Below, in pieces: positions 1-7,523 of a DNA stretch of 64,000 nt. A program made the position numbers and the translations under genes. Below the pieces are notes generated by a model. The model saw only the letters and a list, made by a program, of their open reading frames with translations. It made no database searches and was not told the origin of the DNA. Every line of letters starts with the position of its first letter. The first letter of the stretch is position 1. The stretch lies in NCBI RefSeq assembly GCF_001905345.1, contig NZ_LFBV01000004.1:434001-498000 (forward strand). The letters are read 5' to 3'. This DNA is from Streptomyces uncialis. GTDB taxonomy: Bacteria > Actinomycetota > Actinomycetes > Streptomycetales > Streptomycetaceae.

Positions 1-2
1 AC

Positions 3-1127
3 CGCGAGGTCCCCCGCGAGCTGACCGACATCACCGGCTACTGGCGGCGCGCGGCCACCGCGCCCGTACCGGGCCCGGACACCCCGCCCGGCGAGCGGGC
101 CCCGGCCCCCGAACCGGACGACGACGAGGACGAGGCCCATGAGCGGCTGCACGAGCTGACCGATCTGGCCCCCGGCTTCGCGATCCGCACGGCCGTGACC
201 CTCGGCCTCTTCGAACTGGTACGGCAAGGGGTGCGCGACGAGACCGAGCTGGCCCGCCGCTGCGCCGCCCATCCGGACACGTTCGGCGCGCTGCTGTCCT
301 ATCTGACCGGCATCGGCCTGCTCGACGCCGACGCCGACGGCATCCGGCTGACCCCGGTCTCCGAGGAACTCGTCGAGGACGACCACTCCTTTGACGAGTA
401 CCGACTCGACGGCGCCCAGGCCGCCCTGGACCTGTCGCTGGCGGGCCTGCTCGACACCGTCCGCACCGGAGCGGCGGGCCGGCGCGGCCCGTCCGGTGTC
501 CCGCTCGGGGTGGCGATGCGCGACGACGAACGCCTCGGCGGCTCCGCCCGCGTCCTCATCGAGGAGGACGCGCTGTGGTTCGCCCCCGGTGTGGTCGGCG
601 CCTACGACTGGACGTCGGTGGGCACCCTCACGGCGGCCGGTCACGGGGTCGGCGCCCTGGCGAACGCGCTGGTCAAGGCGGTGCCGGAGCTGCGGATACG
701 GATCGCCGCGCTGCCGTCCGCGCTGCGGGTGCTGCGCGAGCGGATCCTGGACACGGACGCCCTGCCCCGGGTCGAGCTGATCGCCCAGAGCGGCCCGGTG
801 CCGACCGGCGGCGACGCCGTCCTCGTCTCCCGGCTCCTCGACTGGCTGCCCGACGAGGACGCGGTCCAGGCGCTGTCCGACGCCGCCGCCGGACTGCCCG
901 AGGGCGGCACGCTTCTCATGGTCGAGCAGGTCCGCCCGGAGGGTCCCGACGCGTTCGAGGACACCGACGCGGCCCTGCATCATCTGCGCCTCAAGTGCGC
1001 CTTCGGATCGGGGGTACGGACCGCCGGCGAGTTGACCACGCTGGCGGTCCGAGCGGGGCTGGCCGTCACCGACGGCCGGGACGTGGGCTGGGACCACCGC
1101 CTGTGGGTTCTGACCAAACCCCGGTAA
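3..1127 (+). CDS. O-methyltransferase-like protein, 5' end outside window
   Basis: The frame is open from the left edge of the window, so the true start lies upstream. After an acidic Pro/Asp-rich stretch (about residues 25-45 of the visible part) comes a helical segment typical of the dimerisation domain of small-molecule O-methyltransferases (HELTDLAPGFAIRTAVTLGL). A Rossmann-like half follows and ends in LWVLTKPR. The place where the family has a glycine-rich SAM motif (DxGGGxG) here reads LTAAGHGVGALANALVKAVP. The acidic residue and the GGG are therefore missing, and SAM binding may be weakened or lost. It could be a methyltransferase working on a natural product or a catalytically idle paralogue. 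The gene is convergent with the hydrolase that follows. The family is recognised with fair confidence; the substrate is unknown. Confidence 0.75.
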   Translation, partial: REVPRELTDITGYWRRAATAPVPGPDTPPGERAPAPEPDDDEDEAHERLHELTDLAPGFAIRTAVTLGLFELVRQGVRDETELARRCAAHPDTFGALLSYLTGIGLLDADADGIRLTPVSEELVEDDHSFDEYRLDGAQAALDLSLAGLLDTVRTGAAGRRGPSGVPLGVAMRDDERLGGSARVLIEEDALWFAPGVVGAYDWTSVGTLTAAGHGVGALANALVKAVPELRIRIAALPSALRVLRERILDTDALPRVELIAQSGPVPTGGDAVLVSRLLDWLPDEDAVQALSDAAAGLPEGGTLLMVEQVRPEGPDAFEDTDAALHHLRLKCAFGSGVRTAGELTTLAVRAGLAVTDGRDVGWDHRLWVLTKPR

Positions 1128-1157
1128 CGGTGGTCCGGCAAGCCGCCGGCCCACACG

Positions 1158-1199
1158 CACGTCCCTGCCGCCGGGGGAACACCGAGCGGCAGGGACGTG
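1158..1199. terminator. Bidirectional hairpin terminator
   Basis: A perfect 14-bp inverted repeat (CACGTCCCTGCCGC / GCGGCAGGGACGTG, loop of 14) sits between two convergent genes. There is no clear T-run, which is common for Streptomyces terminators. Confidence 0.7.
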
Positions 1200-1238
1200 T
1201 CTGTCCTGAGCGACCTGAGCGACCTCAGCGGAGAGGGT

Positions 1239-2828
1239 TCAGCGTGGCCCGACGCCCAGCGGTCCCGGAACCTTCTTGGGGCCGGACCGCCCACCCGGGT
1301 CCGACCCGGCGGGGGCCGGGTTCACGTCGCAGTGCAGATCCTTCGCGGGCAGCCGCCCCGTGGTGAGGTACGCGGTCCCCGCGCGCTCGGCGCACTCACT
1401 GGTGCCGTAGCCGTAGACACCGTGCCCCTCGCCCTCGTCGACCGTGACCATCCGGGCACCCTTCAGGGCCCGGCGCATGCCCTGGCCCAGGGCGAGCGGG
1501 GTCTGCGAGTCCCACTCGTTCTGGACGATCAGCGCCTTGACGTGGTTGGAGACCCGGGTGACCGGCTCGACGGGCCGGTCCCAGTGGGCGCACGGGGTGA
1601 TCCCGGCGGCGAAGTCCCCGTACACGGGGTAGCGGACGGCGTCCCGCAGGGAGTCGGCGCGGTAGCGGGCGGGGTCGCGTTCCCAGGCGACATCGCCGCA
1701 CAGGATCGCCCACACGGAGGACAGTTCGTTGTCCGACGGATACTCCGGGGCGAGGAGAGCGGAACTCGTCGCGCGTCCCGCCGAGGCGTCCCGCACGGTC
1801 GCCACCGCGTCGGCGGCCACGACCGGGGTGAAGAACGGGGCCCGCAGAATCTCCCTGAGCGCGACACCGTCGTAGCGGACACCGCCGATGGTCACCGGCT
1901 CGCGGTCGGCGCGGCGCATCAGATCATGGAAGGTACGGCTGACCTCGGCGGCCGTCCCGCCGAGCGCGTACCGGTCGTGATGCCGCGCCGTCCAGCGCGC
2001 CCACCGGTGGAACGCCTTCTCGGACTCGGGCGCCCAGCCGCGGAAGAACTGGCGCCAGACCTGCGCCGGATCGACGGCGCTGTCCAGGACGAACCGGTCG
2101 GCCCGGCGCGGGAACATCTGGGTGTACACGGCCCCGAGGTAGGTGCCGTACGAGTAGCCGAGATAGCTGATCCGCTTCTCCCCGAGCGCCGCCCGGACGA
2201 TGTCCATGTCCCGGGCGGTGTTGCGGGTGGTGATGTGCCGCAGCGTCTTCCGCTCGGCGGTACGGCACTTGTCGGCGACCGTCCGCGCCCAGCGCTCCGA
2301 CGCATCGAACGTGGTCCGGTCCGAGTGCCGGGGCCAGGGCTTCTCCTCGTCGGTGAGACCGCAGCTGACGGGAGCGCTGCGGCCCACGCCCCGGGGGTCG
2401 AACCCGATGAGGTCGTAACGGTCCTTCACGGACCCGGGAAGCATCTCGGACAGGTCCAGCGGTATCTCAAGTCCGGGTCCGCCGGGGCCGCCGGGATTGG
2501 TGAGCAGCACACCGCGCCGCGCCGCGGGGTCGGCCGCCTTGATCCGGGACACCGCGATCCCGAGGGTGTCCCCGCCCGGCGCCCGATAGTCCAGCGGCAC
2601 CCGGACGGTGGCGCACTCGAAGGCGGCCGGGGTGCCGGGCCCGCAGCGGGCGAAGTCGGGGCGCTGCTGGGTGAACGGCCGAAGCGGGTCGGTGACGGGC
2701 GCCCGCGCCCGTTCCGTGGCCGCGCCGGCCGCCGTAGGGATCAGGGTCGCCAGCACACTCACCGCGAGCACGGGCACGAGTCGTCTTACCTGCACGAAGG
2801 GGTTCCTTCCGGGTCGCCGCACGAACAC
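1239..2828 (-). CDS. Secreted alpha/beta hydrolase, tripeptidyl-aminopeptidase (Slp/TAP) family
   Basis: A 529-residue secreted serine hydrolase of the family that includes Streptomyces tripeptidyl aminopeptidases (SlpD/SlpE/Tap). These enzymes remove N-terminal tripeptides from extracellular peptides. An N-terminal signal region is visible (RRLVPVLAVSVLATLIPTAAGA). The oxyanion region TNPGGPGGPG is followed by the nucleophile elbow GYSYGTYLG, an Asp in QNEWDSQTP, and the catalytic His in EGHGVYGYG. The C-terminal block with the TAP-type Cys pair (SECAERAG...LHCDVNP) is present. The length and motif order match the family. A start a few codons downstream is possible. It stands alone on its strand and is convergent with the methyltransferase-like gene. 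Confidence 0.9.
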   Translation of the reverse strand: MFVRRPGRNPFVQVRRLVPVLAVSVLATLIPTAAGAATERARAPVTDPLRPFTQQRPDFARCGPGTPAAFECATVRVPLDYRAPGGDTLGIAVSRIKAADPAARRGVLLTNPGGPGGPGLEIPLDLSEMLPGSVKDRYDLIGFDPRGVGRSAPVSCGLTDEEKPWPRHSDRTTFDASERWARTVADKCRTAERKTLRHITTRNTARDMDIVRAALGEKRISYLGYSYGTYLGAVYTQMFPRRADRFVLDSAVDPAQVWRQFFRGWAPESEKAFHRWARWTARHHDRYALGGTAAEVSRTFHDLMRRADREPVTIGGVRYDGVALREILRAPFFTPVVAADAVATVRDASAGRATSSALLAPEYPSDNELSSVWAILCGDVAWERDPARYRADSLRDAVRYPVYGDFAAGITPCAHWDRPVEPVTRVSNHVKALIVQNEWDSQTPLALGQGMRRALKGARMVTVDEGEGHGVYGYGTSECAERAGTAYLTTGRLPAKDLHCDVNPAPAGSDPGGRSGPKKVPGPLGVGPR

Positions 2829-2916
2829 GTCCGACCCTGCCCGATCCCCGGCATCCGGCGAATCCTCCGCATCGGCGGGAACCGTCGTCCCCTGGCGGTA
2901 TCCCGTGGCCCGGACA

Positions 2917-3264
2917 TCAACCCCTGGGTGTAGGGGAGTTGTCCTGGGTGATGCTGCGGCGCCCGGTGCCCGAGGGACAGGGACACGGACACCGGTCCGC
3001 TACGGCGCCCATCGTGAGGAGCCGTCCTTCCACCCGCATCCAGGTGACGCCGTGGCATGCGTGGGTGTCCTCGGCGCGCCCCGAGATCCGGGCCGTGAGG
3101 CACGCGGGGCACACGGCGATGGCCCGCCGGGGTGCGGGGCATCGTTCGTCGCACGGCAGGGCGTGCCGGTGGAGCGTTGTCCCCGGCCCGGACGCGGAGG
3201 GCGACGACTGTCTCTCGTATGCCTCGTGGTTCTGGATGGGTTGGTCGCAGTGGGAGCAGATCAT
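2917..3264 (-). CDS. Small Cys/His-rich protein, locus A copy
   Basis: A 115-residue protein beginning MICSHCDQPI. It carries several Cys/His clusters: CSHC at the N-terminus, CPAC in the middle, HACHG, and CPCPCP near the C-terminus. This looks like a zinc-binding small protein, but no named family is recognised. The start overlaps the stop of the upstream gene by ATGA, so it is translationally coupled as the last gene of a three-gene operon. A homologue is encoded about 23 kb away (149 residues). The present copy lacks an internal block of about 35-40 residues (which in the other copy contains NCAEC) and has a different C-terminal tail. No function is assigned. Confidence 0.65.
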   Translation of the reverse strand: MICSHCDQPIQNHEAYERQSSPSASGPGTTLHRHALPCDERCPAPRRAIAVCPACLTARISGRAEDTHACHGVTWMRVEGRLLTMGAVADRCPCPCPSGTGRRSITQDNSPTPRG

Positions 3265-3507
3265 GTCGGCTCCTGGACGGTGGTGCTGGTTGTGGCGAGG
3301 TGTTCGACGGCGCGGAGGATGATGGTGAGTCGGCGTCTGTCGAGTGCTTCGGCTTTCCAGAGGGCGACGAGGCGGGGGAAGGCGGTGGCGATGACGAGGG
3401 TGAGGAAGGCGTCTTCCTCGTCGTCGAGGGTGAGGGTGGTGCGGTAGCGGGTTTCGAAGCGGGGCCAGTCGCAGTGGAGGGTGGTGCCGTTGTCGGTGAT
3501 GAGGAGT
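3150..3507. repeat. Direct repeat shared by accessory loci A and B (copy 1)
   Basis: About 360 bp nearly identical to 26150-26506 in the same orientation. It covers the 3' part of the second small paralogue and the 5' part of the Cys-rich gene. Similarity is lost abruptly after the shared GATGAGGAGT at the right end, and declines gradually to gene-level homology at the left end. Confidence 0.85.
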
Positions 3508-3656
3508 TGCCGCACGTCGGGGCGGGTGAGGAGGTCGCCTTCGTCGATGAGGGCGATGACGGCGGCTTGTTCGCCGGGGGTTCGTCCGCCTGCCCAGATG
3601 AGGAGGCGGTCGGTGAGGAGTTGTGGGTGTTCCGCCGGGGGTGTCTCAGTCGTCAT
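3261..3656 (-). CDS. Small conserved protein, paralogue of the preceding gene (locus A, second)
   Basis: A 131-residue acidic-helical protein of unknown function. It is clearly paralogous to the gene directly upstream. Shared positions include the pattern LLTD/LLTE, AAVIALI, LLITDNG / ALITKQD, CDWPRF / CDWARL, AFLTLVIA / AFLVLVLA and a C-terminal RRLTIILRAVEHL / HRLTLVLRALAHL. Its ATG overlaps the upstream stop by ATGA, and its own stop overlaps the Cys-rich gene by ATGA. No catalytic motif is visible. The all-helical look suggests a protein-protein or regulator-associated role (inference). A truncated near-identical copy lies in locus B. Confidence 0.7.
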   Translation of the reverse strand: MTTETPPAEHPQLLTDRLLIWAGGRTPGEQAAVIALIDEGDLLTRPDVRQLLITDNGTTLHCDWPRFETRYRTTLTLDDEEDAFLTLVIATAFPRLVALWKAEALDRRRLTIILRAVEHLATTSTTVQEPT

Positions 3657-4075
3657 GCGCGTTCTCCTGCGGCGGGGGTGTCGGATCCGCCGAGGTGGGC
3701 GAGGGCGCGTAGGACGAGGGTGAGTCGGTGTTGGCCGAGGGTGTCGAGTTGGCCGAGGGGTGCGGCGGTGCGCTGGGCGATGGCGAGGACCAGGACAAGG
3801 AAGGCGCGGTCGGAGGCCGACAGATCGGGGACGAGTACGTGACGGCGGGTGAGGCGGGCCCAGTCGCAGGCCATGTGGCCGTCCTGTTTGGTGATCAGGG
3901 CGGTGCGGATCTCGTCGCGGTCCAGGAGTTCGCGGTCCGCGACGAGTGCGGCGACGGCGGCCCGCTCGCGTGGGGCGCGGTGCTGGGCCCACTCGGTGAG
4001 GAGTTCCCCGAGGGACGGAGGTGCGAATGGGGGTGCCGTTCCGGTTGGGGTGGGCACGGTTGTACGGTGCTGCAT
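3653..4075 (-). CDS. Small conserved protein, first gene of the three-gene operon (locus A)
   Basis: A 140-residue protein starting MQHRTTVPTP. The start is fixed by AAGGAG five bases upstream of ATG; a longer reading frame upstream has no ribosome site. After a Pro/Thr-rich N-terminus of about 25 residues it has the same fold signature as the next gene: GELLTEWAQHRAPRERAAV, ALITKQDGHMACDWARL, AFLVLVLAIA, RLTLVLRALAHLGG. Tandem duplication of this gene, with 4-base overlaps, is the notable feature of the operon. The family is not recognised and no function is assigned. It lies downstream of two XRE regulators and a perfect hairpin. Confidence 0.7.
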   Translation of the reverse strand: MQHRTTVPTPTGTAPPFAPPSLGELLTEWAQHRAPRERAAVAALVADRELLDRDEIRTALITKQDGHMACDWARLTRRHVLVPDLSASDRAFLVLVLAIAQRTAAPLGQLDTLGQHRLTLVLRALAHLGGSDTPAAGERA

Positions 4076-4159
4076 GTCGACTCCTTGGGTCGGCCACGCC
4101 CCGGGACCGTTCACGCGGTCGCCGGGGCTCTCGCATGCACCAGGATGAGGGCAGCGCAA

Positions 4160-4195
4160 GGCCCCAACTATCAGTGGTTGTTGATAGTTGGGGCC
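4160..4195. terminator. Perfect 14-bp hairpin between XRE gene and small-protein operon
   Basis: GGCCCCAACTATCA and its exact complement are separated by an 8-base loop. It lies 3' of the XRE gene and 5' of the small-protein operon, all on the minus strand. It is AT-rich in the inner half and has no T-run on either side. It could be a terminator for the XRE gene or an RNA or DNA operator for the next operon. Confidence 0.6.
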
Positions 4196-4226
4196 AAAGG
4201 GTGGCCGTGCGCGAGGGGTCGGCGGG

Positions 4227-5411
4227 TCAGACGCCCAGCCATGTCCCGTAGGACAGGAAGTCGCCCGGGAGGCGGCGCTTCGCGGTCTCCAGTCCCTGGT
4301 AGGTCTGGCGGACCGTCGGGGAGTAACGGGCCTGCTGCGGGGCGGACTTCCGGGCGCGGACGAGGCTTCGGTACGACCCGTCGGTGTCGCCGGTCCACAT
4401 GCGGGAGCGGGCCAGTTCCGCGTGGTGGTGGCTCTTCCTGGAGGCGGGCCAGTCCTCCGGAAGGGTCAGGCCGCGTCCGGCCGTGACGGCGGCTTCGTAC
4501 TCGTTGATCTCGGCGAGGACGCTCACCCGGTGCACGGCGACGTTGGTGGGTCCGAACGCGAGCCACCACACCTGGACGGCCTCGCCCGTCCGCTGTGCGA
4601 TGTGTTCGGCCGCCGTCAGATGTTCCTCCGCCTGGCCACGGTTCTGCGAACGTCCGGCGACGACCGCCGCGCCCAGGTACAACTGGCCGGTGGCGACGTC
4701 CCGTTCCCGCCCCGGGTCGGCCTGTCCGAGGGCTTCCAGGCCGAGGTCCACCAGGCGCCGTCCGGTCCTGTAGTGGCCGGACCGTAGATAGGTCATAGCC
4801 CGCATGTACCGGTGGATGCCGCCGACCACGGCGCTGGAGCCGCGTTGGGCCGCCCAGTCCATCCGGGCGAGGGCGAGCGTGGCGAGGTCGGTGTACCCGA
4901 GCTTCGTGGTCACGTCGTAGGCGGTGCGATAGGTGCTGGCGAGCGTCAGCCAGTCCTCGGTGGCGCCGTCCAGGTGCGCCGCCGTGGTGGCCTCGGGGAC
5001 CAGGGCGGACACACGTGCGGCGGCGAGCTTGAGGTCCCCGTGGCGGACGGCCGCGCACAGCGCCTCGGCGTCGGCCGCGATCCGGTCACGCGGGCGGGGT
5101 GCGATGTCGGGGTCGGCGCCGAGGTCGTACACATCCAGCGCCTCACGGATCGGCAGGATCAGTATGTCCAGCTCGTCGGCGCGCAGTTCCGTCGCGTAGG
5201 GCTGGCCGTTGAGCGTGCTGACATCGATCCGGAGGGCGCGGGCCAGGCACCCGAGGACGTAGGGAGTGGCGGGGATGACCCCCTGCTCCGTCTTGGTGAG
5301 TGTGGAGTAGGCGACCCCGGACAGATCGGCGAGGGCCTTTTGCGTGAGGTGGCGTTCCAGGCGGAGGCGCTTGATACGCGCGGCCGTGTGGTCATACGGA
5401 AGTGCAGGCAT
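4227..5411 (-). CDS. XRE-family regulator with helical-repeat C-terminus (locus A, second)
   Basis: A 394-residue protein. Residues about 10-65 form an XRE-type helix-turn-helix (AARIKRLRLERHLTQKALADLSGVAYSTLTKTEQG). The remainder is all-helical, TPR-like, with repeated alanine/leucine helices and the family signature WWLAFGPTNVAVH. The start MPALPYDHTA is chosen because GGAG lies 7 bases upstream and the HTH begins soon after. Such regulators in Streptomyces usually sit beside small partner proteins they may control. Here the three-gene small-protein operon is directly downstream. The upstream region shares a 35-bp sequence with that of the neighbouring XRE gene, implying common regulation. 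Confidence 0.88.
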   Translation of the reverse strand: MPALPYDHTAARIKRLRLERHLTQKALADLSGVAYSTLTKTEQGVIPATPYVLGCLARALRIDVSTLNGQPYATELRADELDILILPIREALDVYDLGADPDIAPRPRDRIAADAEALCAAVRHGDLKLAAARVSALVPEATTAAHLDGATEDWLTLASTYRTAYDVTTKLGYTDLATLALARMDWAAQRGSSAVVGGIHRYMRAMTYLRSGHYRTGRRLVDLGLEALGQADPGRERDVATGQLYLGAAVVAGRSQNRGQAEEHLTAAEHIAQRTGEAVQVWWLAFGPTNVAVHRVSVLAEINEYEAAVTAGRGLTLPEDWPASRKSHHHAELARSRMWTGDTDGSYRSLVRARKSAPQQARYSPTVRQTYQGLETAKRRLPGDFLSYGTWLGV

Positions 5412-5417
5412 GGTGGG

Positions 5418-5452
5418 CTCCGTTCCGACTCGACACCAGAACGGTACCCGGA
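5418..5452 (-). promoter_or_regulatory. Shared upstream element of the XRE genes (copy 1)
   Basis: This 35-bp stretch matches 6751-6785 at all but a few positions. It includes AGAACGGTACCCGG on the plus strand (TACCGT on the coding strand, a plausible -10 hexamer). A shorter version, AAACGGTAC, occurs upstream of the XRE gene at 27038-28240. Confidence 0.5.
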
Positions 5453-5495
5453 GCTCGGGACCGTCTCCGCGTCGCAATGGGCGGGCCGCTCCGCC

Positions 5496-6743
5496 TCAGC
5501 GCGCGAGTTCCATCCCTCTGACCAGCGATGACAGAGCCGATGCCTGTGAGGGAACGCCCTTCAACGCGAGCGTCGACACCAGAGCTCGTGACATGGGGTC
5601 GGCATAGACGTAATAGGGGGCGGAACTCGCCGCTCCCTTCAGAGTGGCGACCGCCGCCGGCAGTCGCCCCATCCGTTCGAACGCGCGCGCCCGGTCGATC
5701 TCGTAGTGGGTGCGGCGTTCCTTGCTGGGCACGCTGGTGATATCGGCGTCTGGCACTTTGGTCAGCCCGGTGTCCGGTTCCTCGACCTCGACCCCGACCT
5801 CGGCGGCGTGGACGGCGACGGTGCCGCGTCCGAACACGGTCTGCTGGTCCACGTCGTGCCAGTCGGGGCCGAGCCGGTCGGCGTCCGTCAACGCCTCGTT
5901 GATGCGTGCCCACGCGTCACCACTGGTGCCCGCGCCCCGGGCGAACGCGACCGCCGCGCGCAGATGCAGGGCTCCGCGCATCGAGAGAGCCTGGGGCTCG
6001 GGCGTGCGGGCGGCGGCCAGCGGCTCCAGGTCCCGCAAAGCCGCCTCGGCCACTGCCACGGCCTCCGGCAAGGAGCCCTGGTGCAGGAGTGCGCCACAGC
6101 GGTCCCACGCGACAGCGGCCCGCACCAGCGGATCGTCCAGAACGGTGGCGGCGCCCGCCGCGACCTCGGCGGCCACCCACGCGAGATCGGGGTAGCCGAG
6201 CTGGTTGAGACACATGCGGGCCGTGCGTGCCGCGTCGGCCATCAGTCGCAGCGCCTCGCTGCGCGGCCTTCCGCATTCGGTCATGATCGCCGTGGTCAGG
6301 TCCTCGATCAGGAGCGGCAGTTCGACCGCGACGGCGGGAAGGTCCGCCGCCTGCCTCGCCCGATTCGCCGCGGCGGCACGTGCGTGCAGGTCCCTTGTGG
6401 CCAAGGGGGTGCCCTGCGGGGTGAGCCCCGGGTGGCCGGACAGGGCGAGTCCGGCCCGGCGCAGTCCGGTGCGGAGTGCGGGGATGTGAGCGTGTGCGAG
6501 GGACCCGCCGTCGCCCCGCAGCCGGTACGGCTGACCCAGCAGCCACACCACGTCAACATCGGTCAGGTCCGCGATCGACGAGATCACCGAGTACCGGTCG
6601 AGGGCCAGCCGCCCGCGCTCGATGTCCTGCACCCAATGCTCGGAGCGGCCCAGGAACCCTGCCATCTCGACTTGGGTGAGTCCTGAAGCTGTTCGGGCGA
6701 TACGCACACGAGTACCGATGTGCTGGTCCGTGGCCTCGGTCAT
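5496..6743 (-). CDS. XRE-family regulator with helical-repeat C-terminus (locus A, first)
   Basis: A 415-residue regulator. The N-terminal HTH (GTRVRIARTASGLTQVEMAG, then GRSEHWVQDIERGR) is followed by a long helical, TPR-like domain rich in Ala, Leu and Arg. The start MTEATDQHIG has GGAG eight bases upstream. It is the first gene of the minus-strand series in locus A and is divergent from the SLOG-type gene. It is related to the locus B regulator beginning at 29787 (RSEHWVQDIERG versus RSEDWLSKVERN in the HTH). The target and ligand are unknown. The helical domain in this class is thought to sense a protein or peptide partner (family knowledge, not seen here). Confidence 0.88.
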   Translation of the reverse strand: MTEATDQHIGTRVRIARTASGLTQVEMAGFLGRSEHWVQDIERGRLALDRYSVISSIADLTDVDVVWLLGQPYRLRGDGGSLAHAHIPALRTGLRRAGLALSGHPGLTPQGTPLATRDLHARAAAANRARQAADLPAVAVELPLLIEDLTTAIMTECGRPRSEALRLMADAARTARMCLNQLGYPDLAWVAAEVAAGAATVLDDPLVRAAVAWDRCGALLHQGSLPEAVAVAEAALRDLEPLAAARTPEPQALSMRGALHLRAAVAFARGAGTSGDAWARINEALTDADRLGPDWHDVDQQTVFGRGTVAVHAAEVGVEVEEPDTGLTKVPDADITSVPSKERRTHYEIDRARAFERMGRLPAAVATLKGAASSAPYYVYADPMSRALVSTLALKGVPSQASALSSLVRGMELAR

Positions 6744-6750
6744 ACGGGGA

Positions 6751-6785
6751 GCTCCATTCCGAGTCGACATCAGAACGGTACCCGG
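6751..6785 (-). promoter_or_regulatory. Shared upstream element of the XRE genes (copy 2)
   Basis: This is the second copy of the 35-bp element at 5418-5452. It lies immediately upstream of the first XRE gene and contains AGAACGGTACCCGG. It is a likely promoter or autoregulatory operator. Confidence 0.5.
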
Positions 6786-6957
6786 CCTCCGTCATCGGGC
6801 CCTGCCTGATGACGGAGGCCCGGCGGTCGGCGCCCCGGTACGGCTTCATCGTCAACTCGCCTTCCGCCGCGTGTACATGGTGGCTCGTTCCGCATCGCGT
6901 ACGGTCTCCGAAGTGCGGGCCTCAGCCCACGAATCGCCGACGAGCTCAAGGAGAGAC

Positions 6958-7443
6958 ATGACTACGATCGCGGTCACGGGACACATGGACCTGACCGATG
7001 CCAGCGTGCCGCTGGTACGGGCCGCTCTGGCGGAGACGCTGGCACCGCACACCGGCGGCCTGGTCGGGGTGTCCTGTATCGCCAAGGGCTCGGACTCCCT
7101 CTTCGCCGAGGCCGTTCTGGAGGCCGGGGGCCGTCTCGTCGTGGTGATCCCGTCGCGGGACTACCGGGAGCGGAAGGTCCGCCCCGATCACGCCGAGACC
7201 TTCGACCGTCTCGTCAAGGCGGCCGACGAGGTCGTCGTCCTTCCGCACGAGACCGCGAACCGGCAGGCGTACGAGGCGGCGAACTCCGTGCTCCTGGAAC
7301 GTGCCGATCGCCTGGTCGCCGTATGGAACGGTGAGCCGCCCACCGGAAAGGGCGGCGGCACCGCGGACACCGTGCTCGAAGCGCGGACGGCGGGCGTCCC
7401 CGTCGACCGGATCTGGCCGGACGGCGCGGCCCGGCGCGGGTGA
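6958..7443 (+). CDS. SLOG/LOG-like nucleotide-binding protein
   Basis: A 161-residue single-domain Rossmann-like protein. The sequence runs ITVTGH-like start (TTIAVTGHMDLTD), GVSCIAKGSDSLFAEAVLEAG, VVVIPSRDYRE, a central ADEVVVLPH, then LLERADRLVAVWNG and a glycine-rich KGGGTADTVLEARTAGVPV. This is the layout of SLOG-superfamily proteins (DprA/LOG-like), which bind nucleotides or nucleotide-derived ligands. AAGGAG six bases upstream fixes the start. It is divergent from the XRE regulator of locus A. SLOG proteins occur both as cytokinin-type nucleotide hydrolases and as ligand sensors in defence systems. Which applies here cannot be told, but no effector domain is fused. Confidence 0.65.
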   Translation: MTTIAVTGHMDLTDASVPLVRAALAETLAPHTGGLVGVSCIAKGSDSLFAEAVLEAGGRLVVVIPSRDYRERKVRPDHAETFDRLVKAADEVVVLPHETANRQAYEAANSVLLERADRLVAVWNGEPPTGKGGGTADTVLEARTAGVPVDRIWPDGAARRG

Positions 7444-7523
7444 CCCGACCGTCCCGCCTCGTGCCTCGGACGGAACCCGTACCGGGCGGCTGTGCCCATG
7501 AACGAGAACGGAACGGAACCGCA

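Noticed and set aside
195..1127. Start of the methyltransferase-like gene at the GTG at 195
   Set aside because: The frame is open to the window edge and the conserved dimerisation helix begins before that codon.
6958..7443. Complete anti-phage defence system around the SLOG gene
   Set aside because: No TIR, nuclease, membrane effector or cyclase is encoded beside it, so only a tentative link can be stated.
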